A stretch of 64,000 nucleotides of DNA from Sipunculus nudus (taxonomy: Eukaryota > Annelida > Sipuncula > Golfingiida > Sipunculidae): contig CM049320.1 in the NCBI GenBank assembly GCA_026874595.1, forward strand, positions 5,585,464 to 5,649,463, given 5' to 3'. The position numbers were made by a program, and so were the translations under genes. Positions 35,851 to 47,200 of the stretch are shown here, piece by piece; position 1 is the stretch's first letter; each line of letters opens with the position of its first letter. The notes under the pieces are model-generated. The model ran no database searches and was not told the DNA's origin. It was given only the letters and a program-made list of their open reading frames with translations.

Positions 35851-38800
35851 AAGCCCACTTAATTTGCCCTTTTTCATCAAGTTCGATGCTCGCATTGGAT
35901 GAGAAAATTTACAACGCATGGAAGTCTTGATTTAAAATCTGAAAGGAGATAATCTTTTGCACTCAGGTCCCATGAAAAGTTAACCGACAGTGTCATATCT
36001 GCATAATGTATGTCGGCACACGAATATATACATTCCGCGATAGGTGGAAACACGCCCCGCCGAGGACAGAGTCAATCAGGTTCTTGTAGTAAAACACCCG
36101 TCTGGCCCTTCACATTTCAGTTCATTCACGATATTTTATGGCTGTAATATTGTCCCCGGACGACATATTCAGAACGACATTTTCAGTGCTCATATATAAT
36201 GTAAATACTAATAACGCGATGTTAAAACTGATATTCGAAGTGGGTACTTGGCTGACAAGGTCAAATCAATGGACCGATAGAGGATACCTGTATATAGTGA
36301 CATTTCTTAGCAATTATGCAGTCTAACGTCACCTGTTATTTGCTGAAGAGATGTATCGATATCAGACAAGAGTGCAACAGTCTGCAAGGTTATGGCAACG
36401 GCTGTATTGAAGCTCAGAGCTGAGTTTTTTAACTGCGGAACTTTGGAAATTGACGCCATAAAAACACTCATATGAGATGTTACGATCGGCAGAAATCGCC
36501 GAAAGCGCATGCAGGAATTAGGGCGTACCCTTTTCCTAAAATTAATGCGACAGTCTGCCACGCTGTAAAGCACTGACGAGAAGATTTAATTTCCTTCTTG
36601 TATATGTACGGTTATTAAGTTTAAACATCTTTAAGAGAGAATGCGATGGTGTCAGTATACACTAATGAACAATTCTATCACATGTAGGCATACTAGACAA
36701 ATTACTAGGCTAAAATACAGAAACTTGTGGGGGTATTTTCAGGTATTTTCTCTGGGAGAAAATGTCTGTTTACCGGCCAATATTTAGGGGTCGCGGAAAC
36801 CCTGCCCCGGCCCTAAGCGTAATAACCAGAAACAATCTCTGCACAAAATTATGCACATATATTGACCTTTTTGTTAGTATATTTCGAGTTGGTTGTTAAT
36901 TTCAAGTATGTAGGTTGCAGTACTGTTGAACATTTCAGTTCTGTACCTTGCATCAAATAACCTATACACTACCTGCCGTAAATAAATTTTCATGCGGAAA
37001 CCAAATGTTGGTCCGCGCGTGTCTATTTCACACGGCCCCGTGTATGTCATTTAAAAAAAGACCCTCATATTTGTAAATTTCACAAACGACTCGCACAGTT
37101 GTCAATTTCGAAAACGACTCTTATAATTGTCGATTACAAGCAAACTCATGTATATTTCAATTTCAACTGATGATGAATTCAAAGAAAATGGTTGATTCCA
37201 TCTTCTTAAACCAAAGATCAAATGTCTGTCATTTTTTTTTAATGTAACAGTTATATGGGCTAGATTTTCATAAGTGTTCACTTTTCGATTTGGAAAAATG
37301 AGCAAAATAAATTTTCAAATATCGTATTAATAATTATAATGCCTGAAGGTTCAGGTCTTCTAAAAAAGTACAGGAAATCACAACACCCGGACTACCCTCT
37401 GGCATATTTTGTCATATGAGCAAAATAAGGTATACATTTTGTGTGTGATCTCCTTTACCTTTTTCACTTAAGCAGGTGAATATCTAAAAAAAATCGTCCA
37501 TAATTCTGCAATACCTCCGGCGCTGAACAGAGAATCATGTATTAAGGAAATAAATGTGTGGGTACTATTTGGTGTGTATATAAATGTGTGTCAGTAAAGC
37601 ATATGGGAAATAAAGGTTGTCTTCCCAGGATAAAACACGTTTTCTGAACATTTTAAAACATATGTTACTGATTTATGTGGAACATTGGAAAGTAAGACCT
37701 CAGCTGGTCCTGGCCTTTTATCAAAGACATTATCTCCTGTTTCCCAAATTAATTCACCCCATGAGCCAGAGGGCAGAAAGATATTCCAAATGTGGTATCA
37801 AAACAGAGTTTTCTGTGTAAGGGAGAACACAAGGAGGGTATACATATGTGTTTATTATTTTTAAATTCTAAAGAGGACAACAAACACCTGTTGAAGGAAT
37901 GTTTCAATTTTGAGTATGATGCATTTACCGTTACCACAATTGTTGGCAAATTGAACTAGATCTATTTGATCTTTCATCACAAATTTAATAACCAATGATG
38001 CTTCGAAACAATAGAAATTGGAATAATTACCCAAACTTACCACAGATAGATTAAAGGAAGCTACCCTCTTTCTGTATGACCCTGAATCTTAAACTGATAA
38101 TACAAATAAGTGTGTTGGCGAGATACTTATCAGACAATTGGTATGTAAAGGAGAACACCAAGATTACATCGAGTTTTTTTTTTTTTTTTTTTAATCTTAA
38201 ATGTCATATCCAGATAACTAGTTATTACGAAGGAACAAATCTATTGCATGCATGTTTCTCAGTACCTAATATACATGTATGGATTTGTGAGATCTAATTT
38301 ACCCACAGACATTTTGTGCCAATCTGAGAAGTATATATGATCATTTATGTTTTATTTCTTTGAGATGGGAAATATTCATGACCTAAAAAACATACAAAAT
38401 GCTCGTCTTGAATTAAAAATTTTTAATCACCTTTCAAAAGTAAGTTGGAAACAAACAATGCTACAGTTACAAAAAAAATAGACAGGTAGAGAGATAGGTA
38501 CGAGTGGCAGCAAGGTACGGTATACGAAAAGATATTCTATGTAATTTTAAGAGATCACTCGCAGAAAATGTAGAATGGGGAATCGTATGTATTATAATGA
38601 CTAAATATGTTTTTTTTATAATGTCATGTTGCACATATGGAGCCAACTTTATAAACCTGCGTCAAGCCGGTCACATTATTACAAATACAATAAAAACACC
38701 AGGACGTGTTGTGAGTGTACATGTGTCGGGGTAAAGCATGCTGGGAAGTGAATTTTTTGGCAGTTAACTTGGGGATTAGATATTCGGGCCGGTATATCTC

Positions 38801-39279
38801 TCCTCCATTGTGTCTGTGCAGTGTATGGTCTTAACAATTAGAATAGAGTGACTGAAAATGCACACACTGTTATATACAAGGTTATATAATTAAAGAATAA
38901 TATCAGATCGAAATTAAGTAAATCAAAATTGTGTTCCTGTGTGTGGGTTACAGAGGTACAAGTTCCTGAAAAAGAATTCCAAGAATTAACGAGTATAATT
39001 ATATAAAGTTGTGTGGGGGCTGCGGGATGGCAAATTTGCATGTGGACTACATTTGCAGTAGGATGTTAAAAGAAAATATGTTCTGTAAACATGCTTTTAC
39101 ATTAATGCATATGTAATTTTAAAAAGGCACATAAAGCATGTCAAAAGTGTATTCCCTCCTCCCCCCCCCCCCAAAAAAAATAAATATATATTTTATGACA
39201 CCCATAGCTTTTCCTTTTAAAGGGGCCCAATTAATCACCTATCTGACCTTTATAAAATAAAGGTAATCCCTTGGAGCAT

Positions 39280-39690
39280 TTATAAAAAAAATAGGCCAGA
39301 AACATGGATATCACCACACACAGGTTGCTTTTTTAGTTTATATCAATGTGTTTATAAAATGAGGGGGGGGGGGGCTCACCGAAATAACCAAAACAAATTC
39401 AACAAGTGCACCTGGCAGCAAGCCAGATAAGCCAGAACTTTTGCAAATGCAACAAGTGACCTTTCTCAGTACCTCGGCATATACGCAACCTACCACCTTA
39501 GGTTACATTTTTTACCCGTTTGTCAACATTGCTGTGTTTACAAACATATTGTTGATAAACAAATTCATACATCCTTCACGAAGGCCTTATAAGAACGTTT
39601 CACAACCAAAATTACTCTCAGATCATTAATATATACACAGAGGGGACAAGGAATCACATAAATTCTTTTTTCAAAAGGTAGGTGAATGGG
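39280..39690 (+). repeat. Dispersed repeat RB, copy 2
   Basis: Counterpart of 9869-10220 in the same orientation, with a 12-base G tract inserted near 39363-39374. Confidence 0.7.
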
Positions 39691-39801
39691 AACCTTTAAT
39701 TATGTTAGAAGTACGGTTATGAATAAATATGAAATAAAAGGGAGGTAGAGAGGTAGAGTGATGTATTACTTACTCCGCATACATATTAATGAACTGTATT
39801 A

Positions 39802-40339
39802 TAGTCCGTTTCATCCCCTCATGTCCACCTGTTTTTTGCTATGAAAATTTTTATTAGGTACATTTCAAGGGAAACAATTATAGTGTAGAGGAGAGGATTA
39901 CAGAACCTAATTTTCAACTAGGTAACTAAATTCCTACCTTATGTCATATTTGAGTAACAGAATTTTCTGAAAATATGAGAAATCAGTCTACATTTTACAA
40001 CATATCAGACCCACTTATGGCGGTCAAGGTCATTGGTTACATGCAAAAACAGCCTCAACTGACAGCTGCTGATTGGATGATCTCATGTAAACACTCTAAA
40101 AAATATAACCAGCTAAAACAAAGATGGCTACTTATGGAGGGACACACATTATCTGCCAGATCATAGTAAAGAGACTAAAATGTTGTGAAACATGAACGGG
40201 GTATTTATTGTAAAATTCTGAACTGCCATATTAGGTTGTCACTTCCATATGTTGTTTACTTGGAAAATATTGAAAAATACAAACTTTTAAGTAAATTATC
40301 TACAAAAAACAGGTGGACAGCAGGTGGTGAAATGGACTA
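39802..40339. mobile_element. TAGTCC-family MITE, copy 1 (538 bp)
   Basis: Inverted ends TAGTCCGTTTCATCCCCTC.. and (reversed) TAGTCCATTTCACCACCTG.., both continuing TGTCCACCTGTTTTTT. TA flanks both sides (39800-39801, 40340-40341), as for Tc1/mariner-type insertion. Same family as 41840-42458. Confidence 0.8.
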
Positions 40340-41586
40340 TAGAATTATCTATTCTAAATGTTTTAATTATTTTTACATGCTTATTTTTTACATGCGTAGT
40401 CAAATTTATTCTGTGTTATTTTGTTGTATTTATTTATTTCTATGTAATTAAATTGCAAGTCAACAACAAATTCCTGGAACTGAAGGCTAATAAATATTAT
40501 CTTATCATATTATCTTAAGTATCACGTTCCCGCTGAACATGGCGCCATCTATCGCTGACATACTGTGATAAACCGCTTAGAGCAGGGGACAAGTCTAATA
40601 TTTTGCACGGGTAATTTTCGGTAATTTTAAGGTCAAGGACGGATGTTGGGCCGACAACACAGAAAAATATCTTGAAATTTTGCGTAAACACCCTTTGGTA
40701 AGTCTTATAAACCTGTCACATTGAACGTAGGTGTAATAAAAATATCTGTTTAGAAATAAATAAATGTGGGAGCTTTGATACCACCAAAATTAAAACAATT
40801 TCCCGTAAAATGAATGCGGATGTTGATAATATGACTCACTTTGTCTGTGGAAAGTCCTGACGTACACCCAGCGGGCCACAGGTGTCAAAACCACAACATA
40901 TCGTTCACGGGGTTACAACACTAAAGCTTCGAACACTGAGTGGTACCCAGGAACGTGTAGGTTATCCTAAATCAACCAGTACTCCTGTAGCTGTGGTTAC
41001 TTATATGTATTTAATTTGCTGTTTAAACTGGTTTGTATAATGTATTAATACAAAATTAGATAGATACTAAGATAGAGTTTATTACTATATTAGGTAAATT
41101 CATACATGTATATTACAATGATTTTGAGGAAATTATATAATCATATATATATATATATATATAATGAACAGATGTAATAAAGAAGGTTTCTTACTATATT
41201 AGGTAAAAGTCATACAGATGTTTATTACAATGATTTTGAGGAAATTATATAATCTTATATACATTTATAATGAAAAGATGTAAAATAATTATATATTTAT
41301 ATATATATTTTTTATTTATAATAAAAACACAGTTAAAATAAAAAAAAATAGTGGAGAATTGTGTAGTCCTCCATACTCAGGGTTGTTATTTTTCCCGGGA
41401 AAAACTAGTTTTTCCCGGACAGTGGGAAAAACCCAAGATTAATTGGGAATAACTGGGGAAAACTGGTTTGTACCGGGAGTTACTGGGGAAAATGTCTGAT
41501 CAAAATTTTTGAGAGAGTATAATGATGTATAGTTAATTAATTCTGTTTAATGTTGCATGCTGAAAATGAAATTATATTGTGTGTGT

Positions 41587-41625
41587 ATATATATATATAT
41601 GCATATATATATCCACATGTGATGA

Positions 41626-41649
<24 letters not shown>
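41587..41649. repeat. Compound (TA)n microsatellite
   Basis: Interrupted TA runs ending in TGTGTGTG, inside the CAGGG element. Confidence 0.85.
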
Positions 41650-41656
<7 letters not shown>

Positions 41657-41839
41657 CAATATTTCCACAACTCATACTAGTGCATTGCTATTACTTAATT
41701 ACCAATTCACTGCAACATAAACTTTAGAAGGTGAGCTGACAAAAGTAATCAAGCATGTTTACCTAATCAAGGCTGAGTTAATCTTGGGGGTAAAGAAGTG
41801 TGAAGAAGCCATGCTAGTCATGTAGGGCTCATACAACTA

Positions 41840-42458
41840 TAGTCCGTTCCAGCACCCCTGTCCACCTGTTTTTTTGCGATTATCTCTACATAAGACAAAC
41901 TTGCAAAATAATATTTGCACCAATGGCATAAAGAGGCAAAAGCGTATTTTTGGTACCTTACCTATTCAAAATATAAATATTATTCTTTACGGCTTGGTTG
42001 ACATATCTCATATATATCCGTGGTTCATGGCGTCCCTAATAAGTGTCCATTGTTTATCCTCCTTGGATATGGATATAAAGTAATGTGACGTAACAGTGAA
42101 GCGCGTGCACGCGGAGAATACAAGTCTCGCTGTAAACAGGGGTCGGGAGCTCTTGATTATTGGTCCCATGAATATGGGCGCCTCTTTAGTACGTCACGTC
42201 TATTATGACGTCATCACTAATTCCTGATATGCCCATTTCACAGATTAGAAGCACGATGTCGCTACAGAATAGACTTGTTACTCATAAAATGCTTTTAAAT
42301 TGTTCACAGGAAAATGACATAAGGTACGCTATTATTTCCATAATAGTTAATTACGCTTTGTCCTCTTTCTGCCCTAAGATCAAAAAGTTTGGACGTTCTT
42401 TGATTATTAAAAAAATAATCACGAAAAAACAGGTGGACAGGGGTGCTGGAACGGACTA
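41840..42458. mobile_element. TAGTCC-family MITE, copy 2 (619 bp), nested
   Basis: Perfect 35-base terminal inverted repeats at 41840-41874 and 42424-42458 (TAGTCCGTTCCAGCACCCCT, then GTCCACCTG and T6), with flanking TA on both sides. The perfect ends suggest this copy is younger than 39802-40339. Confidence 0.9.
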
Positions 42459-42775
42459 TAGTTAGCTAGGGTGAGAAGAAACCAACCACCCATTGTGGCA
42501 TCACTTGGGGAAACCCTGTCCAGCATGATGCAGGTTTCTGTGCATACAGGTAGGAAACCAAGCATCCAATTTTTATGCTACGGTGCCCAAAAGGATGTGT
42601 GTGTGTGTGGGATGATATTTCCTTTTAATTCAGTCAGATATCTGCTGGTCTCTCCTTTTATAAGATTATTAGAGGTTTTTCCCATTTTCCCACTTTGAGA
42701 GGTTTTTCCAAAGGGCGTAAATATCGGTATTTACCAGCTGGTAAATACCACACTGGGGAAAACTTAACAACCCTG

Positions 42776-44065
42776 CCCATACTACGTCCATGACATTGTG
42801 TACGTCGTCAGGTAAACTAGAGCATTCCAACACATGTTTTACGCCTCATTTACAAGGTAAATTCTGGGATTATTTGGCTTATTTTTTAATATTTTTTTTT
42901 ATAAAAAAGGGTTACCTCATTATATTGATTATCTTGTTGTATTATAAATCCACTGTAATGTCCGGTTCTACCTCAAAACAATACCAACATAGCTGTTGAT
43001 ATTATGGGATGTCAATATTTGTAAGGGTAAGCCAATCATAATCGTTTTTACAAAATAAGGACTTAGGAGTAAAAACATATTGCAAGTTGAATACAAATTT
43101 GCTAATATGCGGTTATTTGTAAATATAAATATATATAACAAATATGTTTGGTAAAATAAGAATGTAAATTCATATAAAAAACAAGAATGGAAATAGTAAA
43201 TGTTTTGTAATGCCTGATGATGACTTATAACCACGCTGTTTATGAAATAGGCATTTCTTTTGGCTGAAAAGATATCTGTCATAGGATGTAAACATATAAC
43301 TACATAAATTTGAAGCCAAAAGTGAAACAGCTTGATAAATTATTATCTTTTGCATATATTTATTCAATACATCATAAGTATATGAAATAAAGTTAAAAGA
43401 GATGCATGTGTTTTGTGTTGAAGTCAGTTCAAAATTGGACATGACAGCCATTTATGCTAGCTATGATGCTGCCCCTGGTGGCACAAGTTGAAACAAGATA
43501 TTTTAGCACATGGTAGATCTTCTTAGAAAGTATTCTTTAAAAGCTAATGATTGGTCTTGTTTATTTCAAGTGACAGCATATATGTAGGCCATGAGGCATT
43601 GTAAAAAAATACAAAAATATTTGCATCCTCATCAAGCATTACAGTGTGGTCCTTGATGCAATATGTTTAGGCACTCCAAGTCCGGTAATGTCACAGGGTC
43701 AAAATATCGCTAAGTGTCACAGGTTTATATCTTGGAGCTGGATGCACTATGCGATACATGTACCACCCTTTCATTGGTCTGATTACAATTCTTTGCCCTC
43801 TACCAGACCAAGAGAATCTCACTATACATTGGGAGGTTAAAACAAAAGAGATCTGGAACAACTGCAGTGTGTATCCACTTCATAAGGAATGTATCAAGTT
43901 ACCTTGATTTAATTATCATATAACAGTAGGACTGTGTCAGTGTGAGACAAGTTACAGGAACACCACATGTTTGATATGATTATAAAGGCAAGGTGTTCTT
44001 GTATATTTGTATGAAGTATATCTTTGTGCAGCTTTGTAAAGATTACTTTTTTTTTGTATATACAG
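42776..44065. other. Upstream region of UBE2J2
   Basis: AT-rich, no gene seen. Contains dispersed repeat RA at 43725-43875, about 0.2 kb before the UBE2J2 ATG exon. The position of the leader exon is not established. Confidence 0.4.
43725..43875 (+). repeat. Dispersed repeat RA, copy 2
   Basis: CTTGGAGCTGGATGCACTATG, then CATTGGTCTGATTACAATTC and ACTGCAGTGTGTAT match 7077-7225 in order. Confidence 0.6.
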
Positions 44066-44203
44066 GCCTTCCTGACACACCAAGATGTCAAAGAGAACAA
44101 ACACCACAGCAACTGCTAGACTGAAGCAGGATTATATGCGCATCAAGAAAGACCCTGTTCCCTATATCATAGCTGAGCCACTCCCTTCAAATATACTTGA
44201 ATG
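44066..44203 (+). CDS. UBE2J2: UBE2J2 exon 1 of the coding region
   Basis: The acceptor TATATACAG ends at 44065; 19 untranslated bases precede the ATG at 44085. Codes for residues 1-39 and two bases of Trp40. Donor ATG|GTAAGA. The protein text ([20 protein letters not shown], then [11 protein letters not shown]) fixes the family. Confidence 0.95.
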
Positions 44204-47200
44204 GTAAGATCACTACTGTAGAGACGGGATTTAGGGCAGTGGTTGAAGTTTAGATTTGCAGCTGTTTCTGGTTCAGTCCCTGCTGTTACCCCATTAAGAC
44301 CACTGTGAATGCCTTTTTCTTTGTGAGGGTTTAAAGATTCTTGATATTTGTAGAAGGGGAATTATAATGAAAATTTTTTTTTTGTGAATAAGCAATTAAG
44401 GCAACGTTGAAAAGTAAAAGGTTAACATTATGAATAAAAATAGATTGTGTATGTTCATGGATTGATATTTTAAGTGATATTGGATCTTTCCAATTGTCTG
44501 CCATTAACAAAAATATATTACTTTAAGAAGATTTTGTGCACATAATATTTGATACCATTAAATGATATGATGACAGTTATACTGTGTGTATAGATCTTTT
44601 GTATTGTGAGACTGCGTAAATGGAACCCTCCTGAAACACTGACAAATTGAAAATTGCAAAATAGTATCCCTTCAAACAGTCAGCAAATCACAGTAAATGG
44701 TGAATTCTCATCAAAATTATACAAATTTAATGTTAAAGGGGCCCAATCACTTATTAAGCATGTTGAGTTAACTTGAAAAATAGTTTCTTCCCTTTAAAAT
44801 TAATCTGTACCTGCCAAAATATTGCCCTGAAACCGTCTGCTTAATCCTGTAAACGAGTGTTAAAAACAGTGAGCCAAGCTCGATCACAGGTGTAAACATA
44901 AACACAGTGCATTGGGCCGTCTGCTGCGCAGAGCCACAACACATACCAATCAAGAGATGCCATGACTGACTTTGCTAAAAAAAATGTAATACATGCTCCC
45001 CCTGGTTGAAACACCACTTGTTGCCTCTCTTAATCGGACTCCGGTCACGCAGCCTTGTTATCATAAACAGACTGTGTTTACCAACACGCAGGGCTATAAC
45101 AAAGTATAAAACAGTCATATGCGACGAAATGAGACTGTGAGCTGGAATGGTTTTGCTGGCAAGCTTTTGTATAAAGCAAAACTTAACTGATAGTGTTAAA
45201 AAATAGGAATAATATTGCTCCTGATTATATCCTTTTAAAGTTAGAAAATTCCATCAGATGTGGCATGCAGTGTATGGCTATGCCCCTGTAGTTTACATGT
45301 TAAGAATTTGTGGTTGTGGTCACTAACTCATACTGTCCAGTCCTCAAAAGGCAAAATAGTGCCCTGTAATCTAAGATAATTCTAAAAAAAAACCTTGATG
45401 TCTTTAACTGCTAGTTACAATATAATATCTTCTGGATTATTCTTTGCACATGTTAATGAAATACAAAAGGCTTGATAAGTCTTATTTTATAAATACATTA
45501 AATCAAGTTCACCCAATTGACCTGTGGGCATATCTTTCAAAATGCCATAAAAGTATTTTAATATCTCATTCAGTGAAGCTGAGTAGAGGTTATGTGTTCA
45601 TCTGGGCATGTTTATTTATTAACCTGCTGTCTTAATGTGTTGAAATGTGGTTGTGCAACTAATATTGCTTTATATTCAGTGTATAGTAAAATTTGATTTT
45701 AAACTATTTGAATACTATGAATCAAACATGAAATTTAAAAAAAAAATGTTTAACTGCTGGGATATACCAATGAGAATGGTGAACATGCTCTGTATGTGTG
45801 GCATCTCTCTAATTAATTTATATTAATTAAATATTCATGATGTATTTTCAGGCATTATGTGGTCACTGGGCCAGAAAATTCTCCATATGAAGGTAAGCCA
45901 AGTAGTTATGTATTCACTGAAAAATAATTTGCAAGAGCATTTATGTGGGTACTTTATATAAACTGTGATTGCTTTTAGGGTAGTGTAATGCAGATACATA
46001 CTTCAAAGCTGACACAGTTCCTCTCAGTGAGTCAGTGTTGAATGATATACCACCCTGCATTCAGGTCACATGTTGTGTGGCATTTTTGTATCTTTTTTTT
46101 TATCATGTACCTTTCTTCGTTTGTCTTTATCTTTGCTGTGTGCATCATGTTCCATTCTGTGTTCATCATCATGGTCCATCTTGTGTTCATCATGTTCCAT
46201 TCATTGTTCATCATGGTTTATGCTGTATTAATCTTGTTCCATTCTGTGTTCTTCATGGTCTGTCTTGTGTTTATCATATTCAGGGTTCTTTTTCTTCCGG
46301 AAGAAATGTATTTCTTCCGAGACATTGGGAGAAATTGGAGGAAATGGGGTTTCCTCCACTCCTTCCGGAAGTATTGGATGAAAGTGGAATTGGAGCCACT
46401 ATAGAACACGGGCTCCGCTTCTATTGAGGAACATGAAAATATAAATAAAACTGTCTCCTCTCATTCCCTATTTTAACTCCTACTTTTCCCTGAAGATGTC
46501 CCTACAATCATATAAACTTTCCTAACAAAGACAACTACTAAAGATCATAAGTCGCCTGAATCGGGAATTGAACCTACGATCTCTAGACTAGGAGCCCTAC
46601 ACGCTACTAAGTGAGCAGTGAAGACGAGATACCAGCAGGGGCGAGTTATGTTCATTTATATCTGCGATTGAAGCACCATCTATCGCCAAAATGGGGAACC
46701 ATTCACTATTTGAACAGCAGAATTAAGCTTAAGGTGGGGGCTCCGCCCAAAAACCCCCGGTCAGGCAGGGTACCCAGGTTCCCCGGACCCCTCCTCCTCT
46801 AATATAATAGACTCCAGTTATGAGCAAAATTAAATACGGGAATTATCAGGAAAATAATATGTATCAGCCTTTGTCAGGAAACAATTTATTATGCGACACC
46901 TGTTGTGCATAATGTACCGGCGGTAGGCTGCAGCCCGGTTTCTAAAGTTCTGCCGTGAAAAGAATGATAGTGTGATTTACAAAAAATCATAACATATACT
47001 TGAACTATTTTAATTTCTTTTGAATAAAATAAAACAATATGATTTTAATCAGTGTACAGGAACAAAGCTATCATTAATTTAAATATAATTCTGTTAGTTT
47101 TATTCTGATAGTTTTCGCAAAATTGCAGTTGGCTGATTTGTATTTCAACTATTTAAGTAGGTAGTGTTGCATAGTATGTGTTGACATGTTAATTACCAAA

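Larger units (their letters stand above)
32675..39279. other. Intergenic region between the two genes, first part
   Basis: No gene recognised. Holds a small hairpin at 33025-33186, a C-tract element at 35640-35850, poly-G at 35280-35293 and poly-T at about 38175-38192. Short open frames show no domain. Confidence 0.45.
41378..42775. mobile_element. hAT-type element with CAGGGTTGTTA ends, host of a nested MITE (1398 bp)
   Basis: Begins CAGGGTTGTTA followed by TTTTTCCCGGG, ends CTTAACAACCCTG. Flanks are TCCATACT and CCCATACT, an 8-base target duplication with one mismatch. CAGGG ends and 8-base duplications are typical of hAT. A complete TA-flanked MITE (41840-42458) has inserted into it, so the host was about 777 bases. 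No transposase. Lies upstream of UBE2J2. Confidence 0.82.
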
